This document shows positions 26,181-35,543 of a stretch of DNA of 64,000 bases, one piece after another. The notes under the pieces are model-generated. The model made no database searches. It saw only the letters and a program-made list of their open reading frames with translations, and was not told the DNA's origin. The position numbers and the translations under genes were made by a program. How positions within the stretch are numbered: position 1 is the stretch's first letter; every line of letters starts with the position of its first letter. The DNA is from Bacillus sp. BA3 (GTDB lineage Bacteria; Bacillota; Bacilli; Bacillales; DSM-1321): the NCBI GenBank assembly GCA_002835675.1, contig PIZR01000013.1, positions 8,438 to 72,437 of the forward strand, in the 5' to 3' direction.

Positions 26181-27137
26181 TTAATTCCAGTTTTTCTCTA
26201 TAAATTGAACTGCGGGTTGTAAATTTGTTTTGTTAGCAATTGAAATGACAGCTGGAACCACAGAAGGGTCCGTTTTGGAGAAATTAGGGATCCGTGGATT
26301 TAACCGAAAAAAACGATTTCCTAGAAGCTGAGAACTGACCATGGATTCATAGTAACCGGATCCACTAGCGACAATCTGTAGAAATGGCAGTAAGGGTTCA
26401 TTGGGCGATCGGTCCAAAAGAACTCCCCAATTTGGGGGAAGGTTCTTCATATTTTCGGGACGTATGTTATCTGCACTTACCATCCCCCACCCCTTCGTAT
26501 CTCTTCTTAATCGAGTCGGCTCTTCACCTGTTCCAATGGATAATACCGCAATTTGATCCAACGGCTGTTTGGCTTTCCCCACTGCAAACGCGATACTGGC
26601 TGTACTGGGGTTAGTTGCTACTGTATACCCATCCACGTAGTTTTGATAGGCTCGTTGCGTCGCGGGAGCACCACTGCTCCGTAGTATTACATCACTCGCT
26701 TTCTCATTTAAATAGGGAGAGCCAGGAAAGTTGTGGAATAACACAGGAGTCCAACGATTCAGCTCCGGTGAGAATAAATGAAATGCAGGGACAACAATTC
26801 GTCTTTTTAAGTTTTTGAGGAGAAGATCTGATGGAAAAAATGTTTGTACCGCTTTAATGAAACCAGAATATGGCAATTGTTGATTGAAAACAGGTCCACC
26901 TGGTCGGGAAACGCTGAAAGCCGGCAGGATTTTATCCTTAAAAAACTGGAGTGTCTCCTTCGGCGATCTTCCACTTGCTAACGCAAGGGCAGTGAATGAA
27001 CCGATTGAATTTCCCGAAAAAACATTGGTTCGACTAATTAATTTTGGGTTTTGCTGAGCCAGTCTGTTCAAAAGTTGTAAACTTAAAGCACCTAAGGTGC
27101 CGCCTCCATCAAAGGACATGATCCGATATTTTGTCAA
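26181..27137 (-). CDS. Patatin-like phospholipase
   Basis: 318 residues from a TTG eight bases after AAGGGAG; the longer frame to 27221 has no good site. SFDGGGTLGAL (oxyanion loop), SGNSIGS (Ser44 nucleophile, GxSxG) and YVDGY (catalytic Asp) form the Ser-Asp dyad of patatins. Predicted cytoplasmic lipid acyl hydrolase. No CBASS or other defence genes lie beside it, so a defence effector role is not supported. Confidence 0.88.
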   Translation of the reverse strand: MTKYRIMSFDGGGTLGALSLQLLNRLAQQNPKLISRTNVFSGNSIGSFTALALASGRSPKETLQFFKDKILPAFSVSRPGGPVFNQQLPYSGFIKAVQTFFPSDLLLKNLKRRIVVPAFHLFSPELNRWTPVLFHNFPGSPYLNEKASDVILRSSGAPATQRAYQNYVDGYTVATNPSTASIAFAVGKAKQPLDQIAVLSIGTGEEPTRLRRDTKGWGMVSADNIRPENMKNLPPNWGVLLDRSPNEPLLPFLQIVASGSGYYESMVSSQLLGNRFFRLNPRIPNFSKTDPSVVPAVISIANKTNLQPAVQFIEKNWN

Positions 27138-27599
27138 AGCTGATTTCTCCCTTCTAATCAGGTCACAAGTATCATTCAGTATATGTTTATTTTTCAGGGG
27201 CAGGATTATGTAGCTAAACATCCAAGAAAAGACTTCATCGAGTATAAAAAAAAACTACGACGAGGATAGAGGAGACTACGTTTGAGTGGCAGTACGGGCA
27301 AGCCGAACAGGAATTATTATGCACGTACTTTGTTTGTAATGGGTGATGAGAAAGTCAGAAAGTACAACCAAAAAAACTTGAAAGAAAATAAAAAAGCCAT
27401 AGCGGTAGGCTACGGCTGCCTGTTCCGTCCTCAAACAGGCTATTTTGCAACCTTATGCACAAAAGGTTATTGATGATTATTATTATTAAATATCTTGCGA
27501 TCCTTTAAGATGGAGATCGCTTTTTCCAACAACAGGATTGTGAACAATTAAATTAATTAATTGTCTTTTTGCTCTGTTATTACTGTCATAAATGCACAC
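27138..27599. other. Gap with hairpins, no convincing gene
   Basis: A 63-codon frame at 27282-27473 follows AGAGGAG but overlaps two strong hairpins (GCC.TAGC/GCTA.GGC near 27395 and GCCTGTT/AACAGGC near 27420), which argues against coding. GCGATC/GATCGC with TTTTT near 27494 is another terminator-like stem. Confidence 0.5.
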
Positions 27600-27654
27600 G
27601 GTGCTGCGGCATCTCTTTTTCTTATTCAACAAACGAAGCAGTAGAGTTGAATAA
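27600..27654 (+). repeat. Triple-hairpin repeat, degenerate copy
   Basis: GGTGCTGCGGCATC with TCTTTTTCTTATTC, then AACAAACGAAGCAGTAGAGTTGAATAAG, which keeps the outer ends but has many changes. It lies downstream of a minus gene but reads on the + strand. Confidence 0.55.
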
Positions 27655-27706
27655 GAAATAACTTTACAAGGCTCTGTTAAATAACTGTGTTGATTTGCAG
27701 CTAAAT

Positions 27707-27735
27707 AAAAGCTTGGAAAAAAACGCCAAGCTTTT
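27707..27735 (-). terminator. Terminator of the PhzF gene
   Basis: AAAAGCTTGG/CCAAGCTTTT perfect stem 56 bases beyond the minus-strand stop codon. Confidence 0.75.
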
Positions 27736-27790
27736 ATAATTTGTTTGGTTAGTACGTTGGTTTGACTATATTTCATATCTTCCATAGTCA

Positions 27791-28570
27791 TTACCCTATA
27801 TTTATATCCCCTATTAAGTAGAGTGTTGCTTTTCCAGCCATCTTTACCCGTGTGTCCTCGTGCTTACAAAAAAGTGTACCGCCTCTATTGGATAACTGTC
27901 TTGCTACCATTTCACGTTTCTTTAGTTTCTCTCCCCAAAAGGGCACTAAACCGCAGTGTGCAGAACCGCATACTGGGTCCTCATTTACCTTTAACTTTGG
28001 GAAAAATGCTCTTGAAACAAAATCATAATCATTTCCTTTGGCAGAAACAATAACTCCAAGACCCTCTGGCAACTGTTCTAGTTTTGAAAAGTCTGGACAT
28101 AGATTTTTCACTGCTTCTTCTGACTCTAATACAAATAACAAATCTCTATTTAGATATGCTTCTATCGGTGTGGTTCCCAAAGCATCAATCATTTGTTCAG
28201 TAAGAGGTATCTCCTTTGAAGGGACAGTTGGGAAATCAAGTTCATACAAATCATCTTTTCTATTTACTGTAAGTACCCCACTCATCGTGTCGAATTGAAT
28301 GGTTTTCAATAGCTTTTCAACATAGTTCATAATGACAAAAGCAGTTGCTAAAGTTGCGTGACCACAAAGGTTGATTTCTCCTCCAGGCGTAAACCATCTA
28401 AGTTTATAGTTTTCCGCACCTTTTACTGCAAATGCCGTTTCAGAAAGGTTATTTTCAATAGCAACCTTTTGCATAATGTCATCAGAAACCCATTCATTCA
28501 TAACACAAACCCCAGCAGGATTTCCTTCAAAGACTTTTTCTGCAAATGCATCAACCACATAATACTTCAT
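27791..28570 (-). CDS. PhzF family isomerase-like protein
   Basis: 259 residues. AFAEKVFEGNPAGVC, NLSETAFAV with the catalytic Glu, GGEINLCGHATLATA and EDPVCGSAHCGL are the PhzF signature in both half-domains. Family members isomerise or cyclise small metabolites; no phenazine genes are present. AGGAGG precedes the ATG. Divergent from a MocR-type regulator, which probably controls it. Confidence 0.88.
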   Translation of the reverse strand: MKYYVVDAFAEKVFEGNPAGVCVMNEWVSDDIMQKVAIENNLSETAFAVKGAENYKLRWFTPGGEINLCGHATLATAFVIMNYVEKLLKTIQFDTMSGVLTVNRKDDLYELDFPTVPSKEIPLTEQMIDALGTTPIEAYLNRDLLFVLESEEAVKNLCPDFSKLEQLPEGLGVIVSAKGNDYDFVSRAFFPKLKVNEDPVCGSAHCGLVPFWGEKLKKREMVARQLSNRGGTLFCKHEDTRVKMAGKATLYLIGDINIG

Positions 28571-28645
28571 AATTTTTTCCTCCTAGATTAATCAAATTGA
28601 ACGTAAAATGTTCAGGTGTTATACTTGAATATCCTTATATTAATG

Positions 28646-28681
28646 GTTATATATGTATAACAGTCAACTTGATCATATAAC
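28646..28681. promoter_or_regulatory. Candidate operator between phzF-like and mocR-like genes
   Basis: A perfect inverted repeat GTTATATATGTATAAC at 28646-28661 is followed by another TATAAC 20 bases later (28676-28681). Such spaced repeats are typical targets of MocR-type dimers; assignment is inferred from position. Confidence 0.5.
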
Positions 28682-28718
28682 ACTTAATTTTCAACACAGT
28701 GCTGATGGAGGCTTTATT

Positions 28719-30200
28719 ATGAAGATTGAAATAAACAGGAACTCCAATATCCCGATTAATCAACAAATTTATGAGAATATAGCAGATAGAATAAGGTCAG
28801 GGGGGTTATCGGAAGATGAACGTTTGCCTTCCGTTAGAGCGTTAGCAAAACAATTAGGGGTAAGTGTACTTACAGTTGTAAGAGTGTATGCATTGTTAGA
28901 AAAAAATGAGTTAATTGAACGGATACAAGGGAAGGGGACATTTGTTAAAGCTAATATTACATCAGAAGATAAAGATAATAATAAAAAGAACAATTTCGAG
29001 TGGCAATTATCCGTTTTAGATTATCTTCCCCGGACTCAATTTGGTACACATTATGGTTCATTTGAAAACTGTATTCAGTTTTCTGTTGCAGCGATTTGTC
29101 CATCTTTACTTCCGAATCATTATCTGGAGAAAGAAATCCATTCAACTTTAGAAAAGAATCCCAGTATTTTATCAAGTTATGGACCTGCTCAAGGGGATGA
29201 GGAACTTAGAAAAGCTATGAGCGAGTATCTTCGCAAACAAGATTTAAATATTGACCATAAAGATATATTGGTAACTAATGGCACTCAACAAGGAATAGAT
29301 TTGGTGGCGAAAACTTTTATAGGACCAGGAGATGTGGTGGTTACAGAAGCACCCACTTATCCTAATGCAATTGATACATTTCGTGCTCGTGGGGCTACTA
29401 TTATTCCTGTTCCATTAGATAAAGAAGGAATGAGAATGGACCTGTTACAAAGAGTTTGCGAAATATATAAACCCAAAATGATATATACCATCCCTAACTT
29501 TCAGAATCCAACTGGAAGGGTTTTAAGTCGAAAAAGAAGGGAGCAATTATTAATATTTGCCCAAGAACATCAAATAATCATTGTAGAAGACGAACCCTGG
29601 AGTGAGATATTTTTTGACAAGAAACCTCCATCACCTATAAAAAGTCTTGATACAAATGGTTTCGTCATTTATCTAAAGGGGCTAAGCAAGACATTGGTTC
29701 CTGGTTGCCGGATAGGACTGCTGGCCGCAAATGGCACTCTGTTTAATCGTTTAGTGGCATCTAAAGTGAATACAGACCTTGGTAGTCCATTATTAACACA
29801 AAAGGCAATTCTCCCATTTTTTCATTCGAAAAGGATGGAGGACCATATGGAAAAGCTGAGATTTGCCTTGAAATTAAGAAGGGATAAAGTTATAGAACTC
29901 TTCAATTCCCATATGCCGAATGAAGTTCAATGGATTGAACCAACAGGTGGATTAAATATATGGGTATCCATTCCATCAGAGTGGAACACGAACCATTTAT
30001 TAATCGAATGTCAAAAAGAGAATATTTACTTTCTTCCTGGTTCAGCTTGTTTCGCTGGAGAACCCGAAAACCATCATTTAAGGTTAAACTTTTCCTATTT
30101 ATCGGATAGTGAATTAGAAAATGGAATATTAAAATTTTGCAATATCACAAGAAAATTTTTATCTTCAAATCAACTATTTAGACAATCCCCCATTATGTAA
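28719..30200 (+). CDS. MocR-type GntR regulator with aminotransferase domain
   Basis: 493 residues. N-terminal GntR winged helix (LPSVRALAKQLGVSVLTVVR) joined to a class I aminotransferase domain: VTNGTQQGIDLVAKTF, PTYPNAIDTF, IPNFQNPTGR and KGLSKTLVPGCRIG with the PLP lysine. Such proteins are PLP-sensing regulators. ATG 28719 follows GGAGG; the 22-residue longer frame lacks a site. Divergent from the PhzF gene. Confidence 0.9.
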   Translation: MKIEINRNSNIPINQQIYENIADRIRSGGLSEDERLPSVRALAKQLGVSVLTVVRVYALLEKNELIERIQGKGTFVKANITSEDKDNNKKNNFEWQLSVLDYLPRTQFGTHYGSFENCIQFSVAAICPSLLPNHYLEKEIHSTLEKNPSILSSYGPAQGDEELRKAMSEYLRKQDLNIDHKDILVTNGTQQGIDLVAKTFIGPGDVVVTEAPTYPNAIDTFRARGATIIPVPLDKEGMRMDLLQRVCEIYKPKMIYTIPNFQNPTGRVLSRKRREQLLIFAQEHQIIIVEDEPWSEIFFDKKPPSPIKSLDTNGFVIYLKGLSKTLVPGCRIGLLAANGTLFNRLVASKVNTDLGSPLLTQKAILPFFHSKRMEDHMEKLRFALKLRRDKVIELFNSHMPNEVQWIEPTGGLNIWVSIPSEWNTNHLLIECQKENIYFLPGSACFAGEPENHHLRLNFSYLSDSELENGILKFCNITRKFLSSNQLFRQSPIM

Positions 30201-30282
30201 GAAAGGCTGCAACAAAAATACTTTCAGATTAAAGTTTGATGGTTGTAAATTTTCAGTTCATCTCATAGAAATTGTATAAAGA

Positions 30283-30319
30283 CCCTGGTTTCCTGCTTAC
30301 GTAAGGAAGTCAGGGTTTT
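30283..30319 (+). terminator. Intrinsic terminator
   Basis: CCCTGGTTTCCT pairs with AGGAAGTCAGGG around GCTTACGTA, followed by TTTT; ends the MocR gene. Confidence 0.75.
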
Positions 30320-30449
30320 GACGTATCAGCACCCTGAATTTAAAGAGTTATCTTTACAGAAGCAATATATAACCCTGCAATAACATACTATAAGCTTTTA
30401 AAGTTAGGATGTACAATTGCATGAGGATATCTTGAAAGGAGTTTACCTC

Positions 30450-31025
30450 ATGAATATTACATCTTTTGTATTTTACTGTTTTATTGTTACATTTACACCA
30501 GGACCCACTAATATCGTCATATTATCCACCGTGCATAACTCTGGGACAAAAAAGGCAATGGAATATACGTATGGAGCAACGATTGCTTTTGGTTTCTTAC
30601 TTGCTATTTCTGCTATGTTAAATACGATACTTGCAACGATCATACCAAAAATTTTAATTGTTATGCAGATAATCGGAAGCTTTTATATGTTGTATCTTGC
30701 TTATCAAGTTTACAAAATGGATTCATCAAAACCAACTGTAAACCAAACGGGTACCTTTATGTCTGGATTTCTTACGCAGTTTTTAAATCCAAAGGTAGTA
30801 CTATTTACAATGACTGTCATTCCTACCTATATTATGCCCTATTATGTCTCAATGCCTGCGGTTACAACAAGCGTTATCGCTATAACTGTTATAGGATTCT
30901 TAGCATTTATTACATGGGTACTTTTTGGTGCAGTCTTCAAGGAGTTTTTACAGAAGCATAAAAAGATTGTTAATATATTGATGGCAGTGTTTTTAGTTTA
31001 TGCTGCAATCATGATCTGGATGTAG
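30450..31025 (+). CDS. LysE family exporter
   Basis: 191 residues, six hydrophobic segments; VTFTPGPTNIVILSTVHNSG is the family N-terminal motif and FLTQFLNPKVVLFTMTVIP the repeat around helix four. Exports amino acids or related small molecules. ATG 30450 follows GAAAGGAG. The AraC gene starts 24 bases later, so they form an operon. Confidence 0.87.
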   Translation: MNITSFVFYCFIVTFTPGPTNIVILSTVHNSGTKKAMEYTYGATIAFGFLLAISAMLNTILATIIPKILIVMQIIGSFYMLYLAYQVYKMDSSKPTVNQTGTFMSGFLTQFLNPKVVLFTMTVIPTYIMPYYVSMPAVTTSVIAITVIGFLAFITWVLFGAVFKEFLQKHKKIVNILMAVFLVYAAIMIWM

Positions 31026-31049
31026 GTAGCTACTTAAGAGGTGAATTAA

Positions 31050-31826
31050 ATGGATAAATTTATCTATAAAAAATCGGCGGGTATTACGGCTTTGTCAGCA
31101 AGTATTTCTGATTTCACATATAAGAAGCACTCTCATAAAGAGTATGCAATAGGAGTCACATTGCGTGGCATTCAACACTATAACTTGGATGGCAGTTTAC
31201 ACTTGTCTTATCAAAATGGCGTTATGCTTTTTAATCCGGAACAGGCACATGACGGAATGGCACATGATGAGACAGGACTAGATTATGTGATGCTATATAT
31301 TGAGCCACAATTGCTTCTGGAGGTTATTGAGAAGAAGGATATCATACGCTTTTCAAACCCCATTGTGTATGATTATAGGCTTAAACAAGGAATACTAAGT
31401 CTTTCTAATGCAATATTAAGCGAAAAAGACGAGGCATTGTGCAGTGAATTACTGTTATCCCTCACAGATAACCTTATTCAAACTGATCTTTCTACAGACT
31501 ATAAGAAAGATAACACTCTAATTAGAAAAGCGAAGGATATGCTTCACACCAACTTAGAAACTATACCTAAACTTGACGAGATATGTAAAGAGCTTGATTT
31601 ATCGAAATTTAAGTTTATCCGGTTATTCAAGACTCATACTGGCATTTCACCATATCAATACTTTCTTAACTGCAAGATAGAATATGCAAAGCAGTTAATA
31701 GAAAAAAATAGAGATATTCATTCAGCTGTAGCTGAATGTGGTTTTGTTGATTTAACCCATTTAAATAAACACTTTAAAAGCGTATACGGAACAACAGCCT
31801 TTGAATATATTTCACATTTAAATTGA
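31050..31826 (+). CDS. AraC family regulator
   Basis: 258 residues: an N-terminal cupin-like sensor (KHSHKEYAIGVTLRG, FNPEQAHDGMAHDE) and two C-terminal helix-turn-helix motifs (KLDEICKELDLSKFKFIRLFK and AVAECGFVDLTHLNKHFKSVYG-like, within residues 175-250). AAGAGGTG precedes the ATG. Probably controls the LysE gene before it. Confidence 0.88.
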   Translation: MDKFIYKKSAGITALSASISDFTYKKHSHKEYAIGVTLRGIQHYNLDGSLHLSYQNGVMLFNPEQAHDGMAHDETGLDYVMLYIEPQLLLEVIEKKDIIRFSNPIVYDYRLKQGILSLSNAILSEKDEALCSELLLSLTDNLIQTDLSTDYKKDNTLIRKAKDMLHTNLETIPKLDEICKELDLSKFKFIRLFKTHTGISPYQYFLNCKIEYAKQLIEKNRDIHSAVAECGFVDLTHLNKHFKSVYGTTAFEYISHLN

Positions 31827-31884
31827 TTAGTAGTTTGTTCGATTATTATTGGTTAGTCTATTTGAATTTAAGGAGGAATGGCTT

Positions 31885-32868
31885 ATTAAAAAATCCAGTA
31901 TTATTTTCTTTGAAAGAAAATTCCCAAGTGCAAACATGATCCTTATTAAGGATCAGCTCCCGGTCCTTATTGATACTGGTTTTGGAAGTGATGTGAAAGA
32001 TACAGAGCAATTAATTAAAGAAGTAGGCATTTCACCAGAAGAATTACACCTTATTGTGAACACGCACTATCATAGTGACCATGTAGGAGGCAATTTTCAT
32101 TTTCAAAAAAATTATGGAGTAAGGATTGGTGCTCATAAATGGGAAGCAGAATTAATTAATTCTTGCGACTCGGAAGCCTGTAGTTCAGAATGGTTAGATC
32201 AGCCTGTAGAACCTTATCGAGTCGATCTAAAGTTCTCGGATAACGATGATATTAATACAGGAAGCAGAACGTTAAAAATCTTGCACACACCAGGACATAC
32301 GTTAGGACATATTTCTTTATATGAACCGGAAGAAGAAGTATTAATTTGCGGGGATCTCTTCCACAAAGGTGATATCGGATGGTTAAATATCTTTCGAGAG
32401 GGTGTTTCATCCATCCAACGATCGATAGAAAGTTTGGATCGGTTGTCCATGCTTCGAATTCAACAGGCATATTCAGGACATGGACCGCAAATAGAGAATC
32501 CTCTGACTGCCATTGATGCAGCAAGGAAACGGTTTGAAAAGTGGCTCAGAATGCCAGAAAAGGTTGCATGGCATGCCTGCAAAAGGATTTTTTCATTCAC
32601 ATTAATCATTAAAAACGGATTGACAAAAGAAGAACTCGATAACTACCTACTAAAGTGTGGTTGGTTCCAAGATTTTGCACACTACTCTTTCCAACTTCAG
32701 CCAGAAGAATTTATCCCAATCCTGCTCGATGAAATGATTCGTTCCGGAGCAGCAAGCTGGCACAATAATCATTTAATTGCCTCCACCCCATACCAAGCAC
32801 CACAAAAGAAATGGATGAATAAGAACATAAAGCCGAAAGATTGGAACCCTCAAGATTTTCTCACATAA
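31885..32868 (+). CDS. Metallo-beta-lactamase fold hydrolase, possible ATT start
   Basis: 327 residues. VNTHYHSDHVGG is the HxHxDH zinc motif; HTPGHTLGHISLY, CGDLFH and the late SGHGPQI supply other ligands. The C-terminal 100 residues form an extra helical domain as in YobT-like proteins. AAGGAGG lies eight bases before an ATT at 31885; the TTG at 31849 has no site and would put the box inside the gene. The natural N-terminus is therefore likely at ATT. Confidence 0.82.
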   Translation: MKKSSIIFFERKFPSANMILIKDQLPVLIDTGFGSDVKDTEQLIKEVGISPEELHLIVNTHYHSDHVGGNFHFQKNYGVRIGAHKWEAELINSCDSEACSSEWLDQPVEPYRVDLKFSDNDDINTGSRTLKILHTPGHTLGHISLYEPEEEVLICGDLFHKGDIGWLNIFREGVSSIQRSIESLDRLSMLRIQQAYSGHGPQIENPLTAIDAARKRFEKWLRMPEKVAWHACKRIFSFTLIIKNGLTKEELDNYLLKCGWFQDFAHYSFQLQPEEFIPILLDEMIRSGAASWHNNHLIASTPYQAPQKKWMNKNIKPKDWNPQDFLT

Positions 32869-33064
32869 GGATATCTGAAAAACGTTTCTGGTTTCTATGC
32901 AGCGTAATTATATCCCTTTCCTCAGATAATTATCTTATATCCAAAATCCGAAAACAAATTACCAAAACAATACTTCAACGACGCTGTTAGTTATTAAGAT
33001 ATAAAATTCGCGTTTTGTCCGCGGATATTAATCAACTTTATTAAACCTTCAGGGGGGATTTTAT

Positions 33065-33442
33065 ATGTCATTAAAAGTAGGAGATATCATTACGTTTGAA
33101 CGGACTTTTACAGTAAGGGATGTTGAATTATTTACAGAGATTTCAGGTGATGAAGGGAATCATCATATAACCCCAGATGAACAGGGAAGACTTGTAATTC
33201 AAGGGTTATTAACGGCAACTCTACCAACAAAAATAGGTGGAGATCATCACGTAATGGCTCGTACTATGAATTTTGAGTTTTTAAGACCTGTGTTTACCGG
33301 GGATACAATAATATGTGAAGTTAAAATTGAAAAATATGAAAGGCAAGAAAATAATAGAACAGCTATTATTGCATTCTTTTTATGTAAAAATCAGTATGAA
33401 AAAGAAGTATTAAAAGGGGATTTTTCAGGTGTAATACTTTAA
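33065..33442 (+). CDS. MaoC-like hotdog domain protein
   Basis: 125 residues with the hotdog pattern: FTVRDVELFTEISGDEGNHH (hydratase 2 region), VIQGLLTATLPTKIGG and FEFLRPVFTGDTIICEV. Members hydrate enoyl-CoA or bind acyl groups. The usual D...H site is shifted (DEGNHH), so activity is uncertain. GGGGGG precedes the ATG. Ends before a repeat. Confidence 0.78.
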   Translation: MSLKVGDIITFERTFTVRDVELFTEISGDEGNHHITPDEQGRLVIQGLLTATLPTKIGGDHHVMARTMNFEFLRPVFTGDTIICEVKIEKYERQENNRTAIIAFFLCKNQYEKEVLKGDFSGVIL

Positions 33443-33469
33443 ATTTTGGGGTTAATATGTGTCTTAATG

Positions 33470-33556
33470 AACTAACGGGTGCGTTAGCTGAAGAGTGAAG
33501 ATGTCTTAAGGCAGCTTTTTTTTTATGGAACTAACGGGCAGGTTAGATACATAAAG
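33470..33556 (+). repeat. Triple-hairpin repeat, complete copy
   Basis: AACTAACGGGTGCGTTAGCTG, core AGATGTCTTAAGGCAGC with nine T, and AACTAACGGGCAGGTTAG. The core stem is weakened (GATGTC against GGCAGC). Confidence 0.88.
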
Positions 33557-33663
33557 AATATCTAAATATTAGCTCTAATAGCATCGTTGGGAATGATGGT
33601 ATCCATAAAATACAATTTTTTTGGACAGGATAAAAAGAAAAAGGAATGAAAGAGGTCCGGTCT

Positions 33664-35304
33664 ATGGTTTCTTTTTTCAAACAAAAAGGACAAATGAAGA
33701 AACGTGAGAAGCGAAGGATTGATGAAAAGGACCAATCTAAAGGTATAACAACTGAACTTATTGACAGCTCCATTTCAGCCAATCTGGAAAAGGTGAGGCA
33801 GAAAACAGGTAACAGCCCCGACATTATTATCCGAAATTTGAAAATCAGTCAAAATCCTGAGATTAAAACGGCTATTTTGTATGTGCAGGGTCTGATTGAT
33901 AATCCAAGCGTTACTGACTTTTTAATTGAATCCATCATGAAAAATCCTCATCTTAAAGAAAAACTACTTCCACAAGAAGCGTTGGAGGTAATCTCTAAAG
34001 ACGTGGTTTCTCTCGGTGGTGTAGAATCCGTAACAGACTGGAAACAAATGGTTTTGTCATTATTATCAGGAGATAGCATCATTTTTGTTGACGGAATAAA
34101 CATAGCCCTGGTTGCAAGTACAAAAGGGGGAGAAAGGCGTTCCGTTCAGGAACCTAGCACAAATTCGGTAGTTCGCGGTTCAAGAGAGGGATTTACGGAA
34201 TCGAATGTAACAAACATAGCACTGGTACGCCGCATCATTAATAGTACGGATTTATGGATAGAGTCGATGAAAATTGGGACGGTGACAAAGACGGATGTTT
34301 CCATCATGTATATAAATGGGATTGCCAAAGAAGGAATCGTCGAGGAGGTTAAAAAGCGCTTAAAAGGAATAAATATTGATAGTATTCTTGAATCCGGATA
34401 TATTGAACAATTGATAGAAGATCAGGTCATGACCCCATTCCCCACCCTGGATCATACAGAAAGACCGGATAAGGTCGCAGGCAATCTACTTGAAGGAAGG
34501 GTAGCCATTTTTGTTAACGGAACACCTTTTGTCTTGGTGGCACCTGCGTTATTTATTCAGTTCTTTCAATCTGTCGAGGACTACTTTGCTCGCTTTGATA
34601 TAGCCTCATCTATACGTTTTTTACGTATTTTTATTTTCTTTATTTCGCTAATTGCCCCATCTGTATATGTGGCAGCTACAACGTATCATCAAGAAATGAT
34701 TCCAACAAAGCTGCTCGTCATTCTTGCAGCCCAACGGGATTCCGTTCCTTTTCCGGCAGTTGTCGAAGCATTCATAATGGAAATAATATTTGAACTCTTA
34801 CGAGAAGCAAGCCTAAGGATGCCCAAAGCCATTGGCGCGACTATGTCCATTGTTGGTGCTCTGGTGATTGGGCAGGCGGCAGTCCAAGCTGGAATTGTAT
34901 CACCGGCAATGGTCATCATCGTATCGATTACGGCCATTGCAAGTTTTGCCACCCCTTCCTACGCCATGGCAATTTCGGCTCGCTTGCTGCGGTTCGTATT
35001 TATCATTTGCGCAGGCACAATGGGTTTATATGGTATGATTTTAGTCTTTTTTGTCGTCGTAGTTCATTTATGTAGCCTACGTTCATTCGGAGTTCCTTAT
35101 ATGACACCACTTGCTCCACTTAACCCGGAAGGACTAGGCGATACATTCTTTAGGAGACCAATGTGGGCGTTAAAATACAGACCCAAATTTTTAAGCTCCG
35201 ATAATAATTTGAAAAGGGAAGGCGATAATCAAAGGCCACTACCTCCTACATCACGTGGGATGAAGACTTTTAACATGAAGAAGGGCGACGGCACTGAATC
35301 GTGA
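33664..35304 (+). CDS. GerA family spore germination protein, A subunit
   Basis: 546 residues. A hydrophilic N-terminal half (DIIIRNLKI, GDSIIFVDG, VVRGSREGFTES, GYIEQLIEDQ...PFP) and five or so membrane segments in the C-terminal half (SLIAPSVYVAATTYHQEMIP, LREASLRMPKAIG), as in GerAA/GerKA. The protein sits in the spore inner membrane and is part of a nutrient receptor. ATG 33664 follows AAAGAGG. No B or C subunit gene follows: a repeat comes next, so this is an orphan A subunit that must partner elsewhere or be non-functional. Confidence 0.9.
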   Translation: MVSFFKQKGQMKKREKRRIDEKDQSKGITTELIDSSISANLEKVRQKTGNSPDIIIRNLKISQNPEIKTAILYVQGLIDNPSVTDFLIESIMKNPHLKEKLLPQEALEVISKDVVSLGGVESVTDWKQMVLSLLSGDSIIFVDGINIALVASTKGGERRSVQEPSTNSVVRGSREGFTESNVTNIALVRRIINSTDLWIESMKIGTVTKTDVSIMYINGIAKEGIVEEVKKRLKGINIDSILESGYIEQLIEDQVMTPFPTLDHTERPDKVAGNLLEGRVAIFVNGTPFVLVAPALFIQFFQSVEDYFARFDIASSIRFLRIFIFFISLIAPSVYVAATTYHQEMIPTKLLVILAAQRDSVPFPAVVEAFIMEIIFELLREASLRMPKAIGATMSIVGALVIGQAAVQAGIVSPAMVIIVSITAIASFATPSYAMAISARLLRFVFIICAGTMGLYGMILVFFVVVVHLCSLRSFGVPYMTPLAPLNPEGLGDTFFRRPMWALKYRPKFLSSDNNLKREGDNQRPLPPTSRGMKTFNMKKGDGTES

Positions 35305-35316
35305 CATGCTTTTTTC

Positions 35317-35398
35317 AAAACGGGTGCGTTAACTTAAGATCAGAGCTGTCTTTAAGACAGCTTTTTCTTGTGGAACTAACGGGGCAGGATTGAATAAC
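35317..35398 (+). repeat. Triple-hairpin repeat, complete copy
   Basis: AACGGGTGCGTTAACTTAAG, core AGAGCTGTCTTTAAGACAGC with TTTTTC, and AACTAACGGGGCAGGATTG with a short deletion in the right arm. It starts 12 bases after the GerA-type stop codon. Confidence 0.85.
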
Positions 35399-35543
35399 GT
35401 TCAATTTATCAAAAAAGGTTGTTATCTGATATTCAACACATTTTCTAGAAATAGGTACTGTGGTTATATCGTTTATTACTTCAATTTAAGCATTTTTTAT
35501 AACGTTACGTCATAGTCTAAAGTAAGAATAGAAGGAGGTTTGT

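Noticed and set aside
26181-27137. Patatin gene as a CBASS or other anti-phage effector
   Set aside because: No cyclase, sensor or other defence gene is adjacent; neighbours are a YkkCD pump and PhzF.
27282-27473. 63-codon + strand frame after AGAGGAG
   Set aside because: It overlaps two strong hairpins and is unlike any protein I recognise.
27486-27791. Minus-strand 101-codon frame
   Set aside because: It runs through a degenerate repeat copy and the PhzF terminator.
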